Origin: Aspidapion aeneum
Lineage: Eukaryota; Arthropoda; Insecta; Coleoptera; Brentidae
Length of the DNA stretch: 64,000 nt
Direction of reading: 5' to 3'
Assembly (NCBI GenBank): GCA_963576565.1
Contig: OY755039.1
Span: 134,188,095 to 134,252,094 of the forward strand
The notes beneath the pieces are model-generated. The model ran no database searches, was not told the DNA's origin, and was given only the letters and a program-made list of their open reading frames with translations. Every line of letters begins with the position of its first letter. The stretch's first letter is position 1. Both the position numbers and the translations under genes were made by a program. Positions 21,532 to 33,340 of the stretch are shown here, in pieces.

Positions 21532-23142
21532 ATAAGCATGAAGTTAGCGAAGCACCCATCGCAGATCGAATCGTGACTAGGTGAATAATTTGCCGTTAAT
21601 TAGTCGTGAATTAGTTGTGGAAAAATTAATTTTGTCGCTCTTATTTTTGACCGTTTTTGAGGAAGCTTCGCTAACTTCATATGAAGTTAGCGAAGCACCC
21701 TCGTAAAAATGGCTTTTATCAAAATCGAATATGGTGGATAATTTGCCGCTAAATAGTCGTGAATTAGTTGTGGAAAAATTAATTTTGTCGCTCTTATTTT
21801 TGACCGTTTTTTTGGGTGCTTCGCTAACTTCATATTTTGGCACCCACCGCAAATTGAATCGCTACTAGGTGGATAATTTGCCGGTAATTAGTCGTGAATT
21901 AGTTGTGGAAAAATTAATTTTATCGCTCTTATTTTTGACCGTTTTTTTGGGTGCTTCGCTAACTTCATATTTTGGCACCCATCGCAAATCGAATCGCTAC
22001 TAGGTGGATAATTTGCCGTTAATTAGTCGTGAATTAGTTGTGGAAAAATTAATTTTGTCGCTCTTATTTTTGACCGTTTTTGAGGGTGCTTCGCTAAATT
22101 CATACGAAGTTAGACAGGCACCCTCGTCAAAAATGGCTTTAGACATGACGTATCGAAATCGAATATCGTCGTCGTTAATTAGTTGTGGAAAAATTAATTT
22201 TGTCGCTCTTATTTTTGACCGTTTTTTGAGTGCTTCGCTTAATTCATATAAAGTTAGAGAGGCACCCAAAAAACACTCAAAACAAAATTAATTTTTCCAC
22301 AACTAATTAAAAACTAAATAGCGACAAATTATCCACCATATTCGATTTCGATACGTCATGTCTAAAGCCATTTTTACGAAGGTGCTTCGCCAACTTCATA
22401 TGAAGTTAGCGAAGCACACAAAAAAAACGGTCAAAAATAAGAGCGACAAAATTAATTTTTCCACAACTAATTCACGACTAATTAACGGCAAATTATCCAC
22501 CATATTCGATTTCGATACGTCATGTCTAAAGCCATTTATACGATGGTGCTTCGCTAACTTCATATGAAGTTAGCGAAGCACCCAAAAAAAAAGTCAAAAA
22601 TAAGAGCGACAAAATGAATTTTTCCACAACTAATTCACGACTAATTAGCGGCAAATTATCCACCATATTCGATTTTGATAAAAGCCATTTTTACAAGGGT
22701 GCTTCGCTAACTTCATATGAAGTTAGCGAAGCACCCTCAAAAACGGGCAAAAATAAGAGCGACAAAATTAATTTTTACACAACTAATTCACGACTAATTA
22801 TCCACCTAGTAGCGATTCGATTTGCAATGGATGCCAAAATATGAAGTTAGCGAAGCACCCAAAAAAAGGGTAAAAAATCAGAGCGACAAAATTAATTTTG
22901 CCACAACTAATTCACGACTAATTCGCGGCAAATTATCCACTATATTCGATTTTGATAAAAGCCATTTTTACGAGGGTGCTTCGCTAACTTCATATGAAGT
23001 TAGCGAAGCACCCTCAAAAACGATCAAAAATAAGAGCGACAAAATTAATTTTTCCACAACTAATTCACGACTAATTACTGGCAAATTATCCACCTGGTCA
23101 CGATTCGATCTGCGATGGGTGCTTCGCTAACTTCATGCTCAT
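21532..23142. mobile_element. Foldback array 2: about eleven inverted units with 9-bp target duplication
   Basis: Same family as 19274-20162. The ends are ATAAGCATGAAG (one base changed from array 1) and CTTCATGCTCAT. The flanks are GCGTTATGT (21523-21531) and GCGTTATGA (23143-23151), a 9-bp duplication with one mismatch. Unit junctions can be seen near 21680, 21835, 21965, 22105, 22255, 22395, 22565, 22720, 22845 and 23000. Two junctions carry a shorter 'tattttggcaccc' variant instead of the full palindrome. Confidence 0.9.
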
Positions 23143-23151
23143 GCGTTATGA

Positions 23152-24404
23152 ATATCATTTTATATTCAAACTGGTTAATGTATTCCTCCAAATAGTGGAG
23201 GAAGACAATAATCTGTATGATTTCAATTCCATGACTATTTCCTAAAATTACATTAAATGTTCGATATGTAATGGGATATATTGCAGGTTTTCTTGAGAAA
23301 TCAATGAATTTGACCAAATAGCTTTTTCCACTCAACACAAATGTCACATCGGATCGATTTTGCGGTCATCGAAATCAAATTTACGGCTGCGGAGTGGAAA
23401 AAGCTCTGTGATGGGGACCGTCTTTTCCATTTCGTTGAAAGATCTGTCGAATATTATTTCTAAACTTATCACTAGAGCATAAAATTTACTATACCTTTAA
23501 GGAATATAAAATTTTTGAATAAAAAAAGTTTGAAACCATGAGATCCCCGTGCTTTATCCCTGACACTTAAAAATCTTTAAAAATCTTGCACCTGTTTCGT
23601 ATTGGAAAAATACGCCGCAGGTAAAAAAAAAATTCAAGTTAATGAACCTTAGGAATTTTTTGTTTTTCTGGATCAATGATGCACTTTTTGCTTTAAATAC
23701 AAAAAGAACATTTTTAAACAAAAATCGATTCAACAGGTAAAGTTCTGTATAATATTGGGTTAAAATCGTTTGAGGTGTAGATTTAACGTGTAGTCAAACA
23801 GAGAATTTATTTTGTTCGCCGATTTCGGTGTTTTAGGACCTAAAACTCACATTTAATAAAAGTAAAAAATTAAACGTTTACGTTTAATAGTCCATCTTTT
23901 GTATATTGGACTAAAAAACAAGTCATGTAATAATTCTGGCCCTAAACAAATGTTTCAGGTTCTCCGCCCCTTGACGAACGCGACCACTCACTACCCACGA
24001 GCTTCGTAGATAACGGACCTATTGCGCTTGTATATATTTATCAAAGATATTTTTGACAACGCTGCAATGCTTTCGACGGGAATCGGGCGTATCGCGGTAT
24101 CTTATTATTACGTGCTATATTATATCTGTTTTTTATCCTATTATGGAAATTAAGCCCCCTAGACGTGGAGTTGTTCACGCGGTATATAAAGCTTCAAAAG
24201 CGTAGCGGGGTAAACTTGTGTTTTTAGATTAGATTACCGCTTTTTTTTCTAATTATTGCACCTGCAGATCTAGGCCTTACTAAATTGGTAGTTCACACAA
24301 TTGACCACCAATCCACCAAATAAAAAAAAAAGTCAAATCTATAAATCTAGTAAGAGGAAAAAAGGCCTCTTACAGCCTTTTGGAGCCAAAATTATAAAGT
24401 ATTT
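23152..24404. other. No gene seen
   Basis: AT-rich sequence with several short frames and no recognised family. The foldback arrays end before it. Confidence 0.4.
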
Positions 24405-24407
24405 AAA

Positions 24408-24715
24408 ATTAAGAAGTGGTCATTATATTTATTCCGTAAAAAGAATTGAGATAAAAGTAAACCCAAATTCTCCAATACAAGTTTTAAAATGAATGGTTCT
24501 TACTAGTTTGGAAATGTTCTTTTAAACTTTGCTTTAACAGCAATACTCCATTATGTTCAATTTAGCACTGTGCCTAAGAGTCATTTAGCCAAGCCGTAAT
24601 CGCCAAGTTTAGAAAAACATTTCCTGACTAGTAAGAACTTTATATTTTGAATTTGTATTTGAAAACTTGGCAATACTTTTTAAGGAATACCATTTTTGCG
24701 TACTTCTTGTTACAT
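24408..24715. mobile_element. Inverted-repeat element, family 3
   Basis: The left arm (from 'ttccgtaaaaag' through 'ggttcttactagtttggaaa', 24435-24525) is mirrored by the right arm (24605-24700, 'aaaaacatttcctgactagtaagaac...'). Its left arm reappears at 53428-53583. It is diverged and non-coding. Confidence 0.65.
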
Positions 24716-24839
24716 GAAATGTTTTTGTTATGATTATACTTCTTTTTTTAAACGACTTGGTTAATATTTGAGTTTTAAAGTAGTAAAATATGCGGAATAT
24801 TGTCCAAAACTTTTGCAATGCATAATTTAAAATTTTAAG

Positions 24840-25560
24840 GTTTTTTTAATTTTTTCTGATGGTTGTATCATAGTTCATGTCAGCTTTCCAAAGCTCAGCT
24901 CTCTAGCGTTTCTGGAAGTATAATGTACTTTTATAGGGGAGGGAAATAAATTAAAATTTTGGGGTTTTTAAATTTTTTTCTATCATAGTTGCTATCGGCC
25001 TTCCAAACCTCAACTCTCTAGCGTTTCCGGAAGTGGGCAATGTTACTTTTACATATTTTGATTTATAGGGTAGGGAACCAAATTAAAATTTTGTCGTTTT
25101 AAAATTTTTCCTATAGTTTTATAATGGTTTCTATCAGTCTTCCAAAGCTCAGCTCTCTAGCGTTCCTGGAAGTGGACAATAGGGACGTATTGGAATAAAA
25201 CCTGACTTTATCTTAGAGTCGACTTTATTTTGACACATTTACACAGAAAGCTAACAGCTGACCTCTCAAAATTGACATACCAAAGCCAAATTTAATAATA
25301 AAGACGCTAACTTTCACACAAAGGCCGAATTTTGAAAGAAATCAGCTGCTTTTTATATGCAAATCTGTCAGGATACGGTCGATTTTAAAATAAGGTCAGG
25401 TTTTATTCCAATAAGTGTCTAATGTTACTTTTACATAACTTTACATGTATACGGAAATAAACTAAATTAAAATTTAGGGCTTTTTTTTATTTTTTCCAAG
25501 GGTTAGGACATAATTTCTATAAGTCAGCCAAATTTCAGCATTGTAGCATATCTAGAATTA
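24840..25560. repeat. Diverged tandem repeat of about 126 bp, three to four units
   Basis: The words 'ttccaaagctcagctctcta' and 'gcgttt/cctggaagtg' recur near 24884, 25010 and 25137. A fourth, weaker unit continues after the MITE at 25182-25419, which interrupts unit three. Confidence 0.75.
25182..25419. mobile_element. 238-bp TA MITE, family 2
   Basis: Arms of about 43 bp: the left has ATTGGAATAAAACCTGACTT and the right is its complement with a few changes. TA is duplicated at 25180-25181 and 25420-25421. The insertion splits a tandem-repeat unit: GTGGACAA before it and ATGTTACTTTTACATA after it join to match the uninterrupted unit around 25030. Confidence 0.9.
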
Positions 25561-26451
25561 TCATGCTCTACCTATACATGAGTGAGTGAGTGAGTAAGTG
25601 GCATTTTCGACGTTTTTTAAAATTCCGTAACTACTTTACTACTTTATGGAAGTCCATGAAATTTGAAGGAGTTGTTATCTCTTTGAAGATCTACGACTAC
25701 TGTGCGAAGTTTGAGTTTCGTAGCTTATTCCGAATTGAAACTTTAGATAGGTCAAAAAGGGTTGAAATGTTTTAAGAAAAGATAGTACAACAGTTTGCGC
25801 GAACTTGGCGGGGCACTGCCGTGTCCGCAGATTCATAAATCAAAAGGAAGTAAAGTTTATTAAGTTTTATTTTTAAAGCAACCACATCACTTTTCAAAAG
25901 GCCCTAACTTTATCAAGGCAATTTGGTTGTTTTAAACATATATATATTTAAAAAGTGAAATTTATTTTTTACCCTGACTTTGACCAGGCGTTGTTTTAGA
26001 ACGTTTGACATTCCAAGCTCTTATTATGGAATAGCAGGATTATTATTAATAAATATTTTTAACCAAATAATTTCATATTATGTCAATTGTGTATGTAATT
26101 CGTAGCATGTTTTTCTTGACTTTGACCCCCTCCCCAGTGCGGCACGACGCGAGTGTAAATAAAATATTTTTCAAATAAAATAAATTATTTTTCTTAGACA
26201 TTACTAAATAATAATAATATTCCAATCCAGTTAAATTGTACATAGCAAAACGATTTCCTTACACGCAACAACATCGCAGGAACTGACAGATCTAAATAAT
26301 TTTACATGAAAAAACACAATAATGTAATTCTAATGTGCCTATTCATAGGTTCCATAAGTATTATTTTACATGCTTTATTACAAAATATTATAATTTAGCT
26401 AATTTTAGTATTTACAAGTTGAATAATAAGGTAAATTAATTATTTATAACA

Positions 26452-26545
26452 GTGGCGCACCCAGGAATATGTCTTGGGAGGGGCCCAAGGCCTCTTGTGG
26501 GCCCGAAGCCTCATGATGTCGAATTTTAAGCTAATTTTTTGTTTT
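26452..26545. mobile_element. 5' end fragment of the GCACCCAGGAATATGTCT family
   Basis: 'agtggcgcacccaggaatat' followed by a G-rich and C-rich stretch and 'gcctcatgatgtcgaatttt' matches the complement of 17195-17268. No clear second end was found. Confidence 0.55.
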
Positions 26546-28855
26546 TTTTTTCTAAAATATGTCGAAAATATGTAAAAAAAATCTAAAACAAAAAAAAATT
26601 GCGGCTTTTAGTAAGTTTCATTTCAGAAGCTTGGCACTACATGAAGCTCAAGTGTGCCCTAGGTGAAAAAATTTTTGAAATATAATTATTACGTAAAAAT
26701 TTTGAAAATTTTGAGATAACGCTGCAAATATGTTATTTGGGTTACAATAGCTCGTAGACCGTTTAACCGATATTTATGAAATTTTCTGGTAAAATACTGT
26801 AAAGAACTGATTAAATATTGGTTTAAATCCAACTAACTTTTACACGCAGAATAACATGAATATGCGGTTTTCGGAATATACTAGAAGTAATTTTTCTCAA
26901 TAATAATTTGTGTAAAACCCACGCAGGAGCTTTTAGTTGTAAGATATAATTAATCAAAAAACTCTTTTCAAGGCTGATATAGCGTGAAGTTCACTTGGCG
27001 TGTGCTACAATGTAAAAAAATTGTCTTAGATCAAAGCAAATTACTTTAAAGTAAAATAATGTGTGTTTTCCTATTCACCAAGAGAATATTTTCTTGATAT
27101 AGCACAAAAAATGTCTTGCCTTTTATTTTAATGTGAAACAGAAATTGTTTTATTATAAGTTGGAACTGAATTATAGGCACCGTTTTCTCTGGAAGCAAAA
27201 TATTAATTATGTGACGACAATTTGCTTTGACACAAAATGGTATACCGAATCAAAATAATTAAAGAAAAAAAATAAAGTCTCATTTCAAGGTTAAACGTTG
27301 CGTTGAACTAAAAAAAATATTTAAATTCAAAACAAATTGTTTTAAGGTAAAACAATTTATTCAAGAAAAGTACGTGTTTTCATTGTAGACAAATTTTTTT
27401 GCCGTGTAGGAAATACGTGGAAATACCAATAAATACCTTGGGAATTCGGACAAAGACTGGGAAATATACCGGGAATTATCGTAGGTATTTCCTTTTGGTG
27501 TTTAAAAAATTACGTTCGAGCCACCCCTCTAGGTATTTGTCCTATTTTCCCTTTAATTATTAACAAAAAGTGCTTTTTTTTCTAGAAGGGGTAATTACCC
27601 CCCCCCCCCCCATCAAATTCGAGCTTGAATTGTATGTACTGTTTTTGTTTTTTGATTTAAAATGCATGTACCCTAAGTTTTAAAAAATAACGCATTTAAA
27701 ACGTATATCTTTTGTAAATTTACATCTAAAAGCATAGGCGGGCGAAAAGCAGGGGGTTCCAACACATTTAAATTAAAGTTTACCGGGCTTTGTGCGAAAC
27801 CAATTGACAAGTAATTTACTGAGACCAATGGTCATTTGTGTCGGCTAAATGAGTTACCGTCTACAGTGCACAGAAAATTTTAAGAGTTTTCGTATTATAA
27901 AAATTTTCTTATTAACATAACTAAAGTTCACATTTTTGGTTATTTGATTTTCTTGTCAGGTCATTGGCGTTTCACTAAAATAATTTAAGGGTCTTAATCG
28001 CGCCGTTATTTTCTTGAAGGGATTTATGCTAATTTATAGTCAATTTTCATATCATTTTTACCTTCCTAGCCCGCGTAGTAATGGCTAGAGAAATTTCATT
28101 TTGGTGTAAATTGCTGTTTTATTGTTTTTCTAATAAAGAACCCAACCGTCAAATTGAATTTTATCTGTCACTTTTAATTTGGAGATAATATATAAAATGT
28201 TTGTTTCCTTATGGAATGACCCTTTTATTTCTTTAAATTCTTTGCATTTTTTTATATTGTTTGTTTTCATTTTATGATTTAATTTTTTTAATGGTTTTAA
28301 TGCATTCTAAAGCGCTAATTAACCCTTAAGTAGTCGCTACGGTGTAAAAAGTACGCCACTCGATCTAAAAACCATCCAACGTCTTTCTTTGCCCATATAT
28401 TAGGGAAATTAATGGTATTTTTGACTGTTATCTGTATTTTAGGGATAAGTAGTCTATATATAAATATGTGTTGTTTTATTATGTAAAAATAAATAAAGAA
28501 AATTCAACATTTTCATATTTTTCTTAGTGGCGTACAAAATACGCCAAGCGACCATTTGCGTAAAAAAAATCCTAGCCACTACTTAAGGGTTAAAATATAA
28601 AAAATAACTAAAAATTAAATATTGATTGTGATACGTCATTTTAAGGGAAATATTTCGCTGATTTCATAAATCGAGCAAAAAGCGGGCCTTTCCACTAAAA
28701 AATTGACTTTGTGTTCTGTCTCAGAATCTAAAAGTAACGTGCGATTGTTATTTTTAAGCCTTTCTTGAATATCCAACCCGGTAAGTTTGTTTCTCCCTAA
28801 CAATACTTAAACCCTCCTCAACCACCAAGACATCTAATTTGGGACACCCTGTACA
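26546..28855. other. No gene seen
   Basis: 2.3 kb of AT-rich sequence. It contains a poly-C run at about 27599-27612 and no recognisable protein or repeat family. Confidence 0.4.
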
Positions 28856-28859
28856 TACA

Positions 28860-29333
28860 GTGTGTCCACGGATTGAGTGGTTTAGTGGGTTGGTTCGAGA
28901 AAAACTGTTAAAAGTAAAGTACCTTTGTTTTGAGAGATGTCACCCAGAAAAGGTTATGAAGAAAAGTTGTTTAGAATTAAAAGTTGCAGCTGATTCTCAA
29001 TTTTTAGAAAAAGCAGATAAAAATCCTCTAAAGAAAAATTTTAATAGTTAAAATTAAAGTTGGCTGATTTTTCTAAACATTGAGAATCTGCCGTCACTTT
29101 TAATTGTAAACAACTCTTTAATAACCTTTTCCGATACCTTTTAAGACAAAGGTACTTTAATCTTAACAAATTTATCAAATCAGCCTACTAAACGACCCTG
29201 TATAATACTAATTGATTTGGATTTTTTTTAACCTCTTTGTTTGCAACCAAGCAGGATCAATTCCTAGAAAATCAGAGTCTAAATCGAAATTTTTTTGTCG
29301 TTTATACCTTACCGGCACTCAATCCGTGGACAC
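28860..29333. mobile_element. 474-bp palindromic MITE ending TGTGTCCACGGATTGAGT
   Basis: The 18-bp ends at 28860-28878 and 29316-29333 are complementary, and similarity continues inward. The left half (28900-29050) reads as the imperfect complement of 29050-29230, with words such as 'aaaggtactttaa' and 'ttgagaatctgc'. The 70-codon frame inside is a by-product. Confidence 0.8.
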
Positions 29334-29717
29334 AATTATGTCTGTATAGCGTCGTACATTGTCTCAAGGCTAATCTATGGGTATTTTACTGATTGACAGC
29401 TATAAAAGTTGGAAAGGTATTAAAATAGTTTTTGGAATACCTATTCTCCCTCGATTTTATCAAACTGGTATCTTTAGGCATGTTTAGTTTTTTAATTTTT
29501 TACATATTTAAAAAAATATATCTACTGTAATTTCTTAATTCACTTACTGTATATAAACACAGCAAAAACTATTAAAATATATTTTAAATCGAGTCTGTAG
29601 GTCCATTTAGGTTGTTTTAAAAAATATATATTTTTTTAACCTAAAATGGCATACATTTTAGTTTTATGCTAATTGAGTAACTTTCTTAACAAATGTGTCT
29701 TACAAATTCAATTCAAT

Positions 29718-29718
<1 letters not shown>

Positions 29719-29757
<39 letters not shown>
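29719..29757. repeat. (AT)n microsatellite
   Basis: About 19 perfect AT units, 30 bp before the SINE-like sequence. Confidence 0.95.
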
Positions 29758-29760
<3 letters not shown>

Positions 29761-29784
29761 CAATTTCTCTTGTTTTTTTTTATT

Positions 29785-29960
29785 CGCCGTCGTGAATGTT
29801 TGCTTCTCACACCGGCGCGGCGGTCCGGGCTCAATTCCTGGCTAGGTACTTGGTTGTTTGTGTTTGTTTAAAAATGCTTCAACCTTGCTAGAACTTTGCG
29901 AAACAGGGCGATTGATCCTGATTGGATGAAAAGTCCCAGTATAAATAAAAAATAAAAAAA
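29785..29960 (+). mobile_element. tRNA-derived SINE, 5'-truncated head
   Basis: 'gtttgcttctcacaccggcg' followed by 'ggtccgggctcaattcctgg' resembles the anticodon arm and B-box/T-arm of a tRNA (GGTTCRANTCC-type box as GGGCTCAATTCC). The A-box region is missing or too diverged. A body of about 100 bp follows, and the copy ends in an A-rich AATAAAAAATAAA tail. The sequence does not fold as an intact tRNA, so it is not a tRNA gene. Confidence 0.6.
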
Positions 29961-30154
29961 TATAACAAATGTGTTTTAAAATAAAAATCACTCAAAAATA
30001 TTTGAAAATGAAATAAAATAACAATTTAAATCTTTGCAATAATATAGCACAAGAAAAACATTACGGTTGCAGGGGTCTCTCTGGCGGCAATGACCTCAAA
30101 AGTTGGGGGATATTAACTTGTTCATTTTGGTATACATATTTGAAGAGTTTTTTT

Positions 30155-30685
30155 AAGCCGGGCATCTATTCTCGTGTACTTGGCAAACTATTTGTCAATT
30201 GGCCATATTTGCCAAGTAGTGGGAGTGGTATACTCGGTCAATATTTGCACAATTATTGGCCATTGGCGATGTCCCGGCGGTTGTCGGTAAAAAATACGCG
30301 AGCCAAAGAGATTACAATTATTTGCGTATTTGACAAGTTCATGCTTGTTGATGCACTACTTCGGCAGTTTTTCTTTGTTTTTAGCTTCAAGCCGGGATCA
30401 AACTACTCGTGTACTTGGCGAATAATTGTTACTTGCGTATACTTGCCAAGTACGCAAATAATTGTGTATTTGCCAAGTATACGAGTCGTTTGAGCCCGGC
30501 TTCAGTCGCGTGTGCACGAGGTGTATTGCCAAGTAAACAAGTATTGGTGTACTTGTCAAATACAGGAGTAGTGGGAGCGCCACACTTGCGAAATTGACCT
30601 CAGAACTTGGTGTATTTGGCAAGTGTGCCCAAGTACGCAAATATTTGCGTATTTGCCAAAGACACGAAAATGGGAGCCCGGTTTT
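30155..30685. mobile_element. Foldback element with a smaller copy of its own family nested inside
   Basis: The outer ends are AAGCCGGGC with 'ctcgtgtacttggcaa' (30158-30190) and, inverted, '...gtatttgccaaagacacg' with GCCCGGTTTT (30650-30684). A complete smaller palindrome lies between 'aagccgggatcaaactactc' (about 30389) and 'gagcccggctt' (about 30502). The words TTGGCAA and ACGCAAATA are repeated throughout. Confidence 0.75.
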
Positions 30686-30689
30686 ACGC

Positions 30690-31332
30690 TATGAACTTCT
30701 TAAATCACTTTTTATAGACTATGGATAAAGCTTATGTAAAGTGGAATAAAATTAGAACCACTGGCCGAGATCAAAGCGCCTCCAAAATATCTCGACGCGA
30801 AAACTGAAAGGACTCGTTTGTCCGTTCGTCTGTCCGTCAAATTCGCCGAGCGTGAATTTGAAATGGACCTTTCTAAATATTCTGACGTTTGGCAATTTCG
30901 CCTCGCAGTATTTAACGGTTTAGGGTGTTTTTGAAGCGTATGTTTTTAATTCTTTTCTCGAATTAGTTAAAATACCTAAGTACCTAAATTATATCTATTT
31001 GACAAAAAATTACACATTATGTATACAGTAGACTCACGCTAGTGTGAACACGAAAGAAATTTACACGTTCATACAATTGAGACCGTTTACACTACGGAAG
31101 GTCTATTCTAAAACCGAAATATTAGGTTAGATATAATAAATCCATACCTATCTACCTTTAAATGTATCTATTCTCATAATTTAGAGGAAATCTATAAGTT
31201 TCTGCTGAAAATGATAATTTAAAGTTTTACGAAACTTCAAAATTTACATATCATTAGGTAAAGTACGATGTTATATTAGTGAACTTATCTAGCTTACAAT
31301 GAGTGGCTACTGCTCGGTCTCAATATTTCTTA
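30690..31332. other. No gene seen
   Basis: AT-rich sequence without recognised features. Confidence 0.4.
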
Positions 31333-31334
31333 TA

Positions 31335-31473
31335 CCCTGTTTCCACCAATACATACCCACCCCGATTCAAAAAACGCATCAGGTGACACTGCATTTGAAA
31401 CCGGTGCAAATCCATGAGCCATCACATGATCCGTTTTTTGAATCGGCATGGGCATGCATTGGTGGAAACAGGG
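31335..31473. mobile_element. 139-bp CCCTGTTTCCACC MITE
   Basis: Long arms (CCCTGTTTCCACCAATACAT and complement, extending through 'ccgattcaaaaaacg') cover most of the element. TA is duplicated at 31333-31334 and 31474-31475. A degenerate copy lies at 8477-8595. Confidence 0.9.
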
Positions 31474-31479
31474 TATTAG

Positions 31480-32682
31480 GCTTTCTAGATCACTAACATC
31501 TATATTGTTTGGTTCTGACTATAATGTAACCACTTTAAGTGATTCCAAAACCTCTCCCCTAATTGTCGCTCATTCATGTCGCACTAGTAACATAAATAAC
31601 TATTATATTTTAATATTATGTTATTATTTCAAAATAAAATTTAATTTGCTAGGTGTTTCTGTCAAGAACATTGCTGGCACGCGTATAGGAAGTAGGTATA
31701 AGTTAAGAAATTAATCTTCCTGATAGGGGAATGCGATCAGCGCATTCCTAAATTCTAATCATCACCGGGTTTGGGCGAGGCTTTCTCTTTATTCCAAGCT
31801 ACAGCAGTAACTATAATATTGTCTATTATATTGGTTATATGCAAAAACGTTAAATTTGACGCCCCTTAAAGAGGGTACAGCAGAGTTAGGTGACTTGACT
31901 AGATAATTATTTCTAAAAAAAACAACAAAGCATTATTTCATTACAATTGATGTAATATTAAACAGTGTGAACTTTGGACCTAGTTTCATTGGGAAATAAT
32001 CCAATAGACAAATATTTTTTTAAAGCCCTCCTACCATATAATAATTAGGTATTAATTGATACGCTTATTACCTATAAGTAAAGAAATTCGGTAGGTAAGT
32101 ATGCTATTATTTAGCACATGAATAAATCAAAATACTCCCTGAAAAATATGTCTTAAAAAAGGGTATTTTCCTAAAAACAAAATGGGTTTTCGAAAAAAAA
32201 TGCTTTTTCAATAAGTAGTTTTTCAAAAACAAAAATATAGAAAATATTTTAAAAAATAAATAAATATTTTTTTAATAATATGTTTACTACATACGAATTG
32301 TTTCGCGGCGAGTAGGCCGCGGCGAATTTTTCCAAAAAAGTTGTTCTAGCAACTTCACATAAAATACTCAAACAAATAAACTAAAATATTTATCAGTTTT
32401 TAGAAATACAAGTATACTATATTGGATTAAAACATAATTTTTTTTTCAGATTAGTTTTGGAACTCGTATAAATTTTAAAATATATTTTTTTGTTTAAAAT
32501 ATTTAATTATTTTATTGTAAATGAAATAAACCCAACACAATTAGGCTTTTGGCATCCTATACAAGGTGTTTATTTCTATTTCCGTAGATTATATAAAATG
32601 CCTGTATGCGCCGTGACCAGCTGGGTCAAAAAAACAGGACAAACATATTTTTGTCACAACTTTTGAACCATACCATATATGG
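31480..32682. other. No gene seen
   Basis: AT-rich sequence with A- and T-runs. No family recognised up to the start of the 514-bp tandem repeat. Confidence 0.4.
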
Positions 32683-32778
32683 TAGATGGCGCCTCTTGCT
32701 ATAGTTCGCTCACTAATTACATTTAATTAGAGACAAAACCGTCTGATTAACTTCGCAAGATTTGTCACATTGACCAGC

Positions 32779-32826
32779 AGTGTTCTGAGGAGTCCCATAA
32801 GGACGAAACGGTTAACTGTCAACACT
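32779..32826 (+). ncRNA. Type I hammerhead ribozyme (family A, dimer unit 1)
   Basis: Stem I AGTGTT/AACACT, core CTGAGGA (32785-32791), stem II GTCC/GGAC with loop CATAA, GAA, stem III ACGG/CTGT with loop TTAA (one G-U pair), C17 at 32820. Predicted cleavage is between 32820 and 32821. Compared with copy 1, the only change within the motif is A to G in stem III, which keeps pairing as G-U. Confidence 0.88.
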
Positions 32827-33292
32827 TATTAGGTGTCCATTAGATCTTGGACCCCCGTGAGGTTGAGCTTTCAGGCTACTCACGGAAAAATATAAGGGAA
32901 ACAAAAAAACTCCTTTTTGCCCGATTTGCCACGAAACTTGTTTGATTTTTAAATTCACGGGTACGAAATTCCACGTTTGTTAGTATTATTTGGCTTAAAA
33001 ATTCCGTTGATTGACGCTCACTGTCTTGAAGACGGGTAAAAATGCAATCTGTGTTGATCCGGCCTGAAAGACAAAGAGCTGTCGTAGGTCACGGACTATA
33101 GTTGTTTTCTTTTATTTGCATTCGATCTTTTCATTGATCGATATTGTATAGCAGTGTTTCGCCTGCTTTTGGTTTTTTGTTTCTCTCGTATCTCGGTAGA
33201 TGGGGCCTCTTGATATAGTTCGCTCACTAATTACATTTAATTAGAGACAAAACCGTCTGATTAACTTCGCAAGATTTGTCATATTGACCAGC

Positions 33293-33340
33293 AGTGTTCT
33301 GAGGAGTCCCATAAAGACGAAACTGCTAACTGTCAACACC
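33293..33340 (+). ncRNA. Weakened hammerhead ribozyme (family A, dimer unit 2)
   Basis: The core CTGAGGA (33299-33305), GAA (33319-33321) and C17 (33334) are kept. Stem II has lost one pair (GTCC against AGAC), stem III has a T-T mismatch (ACTG against CTGT), and stem I loses its last pair (AACACC). All core bases are intact but cleavage would be expected to be poorer. Confidence 0.75.

Noticed and set aside
19842..23130. Several 70-100-codon frames sharing SEAP...KNKSDKINFSTTNSRL
   Set aside because: Same DNA repeat unit read in several places and on both strands; produced by the foldback arrays.
28839..29051. 70-codon frame inside the 474-bp palindrome
   Set aside because: Lies wholly in a MITE arm; the mirrored arm does not preserve it.
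29785..29850. tRNA gene
   Set aside because: Only the T-arm/B-box side is tRNA-like; the acceptor and D arm cannot be formed, and an A-rich tail follows, so SINE is the better call.
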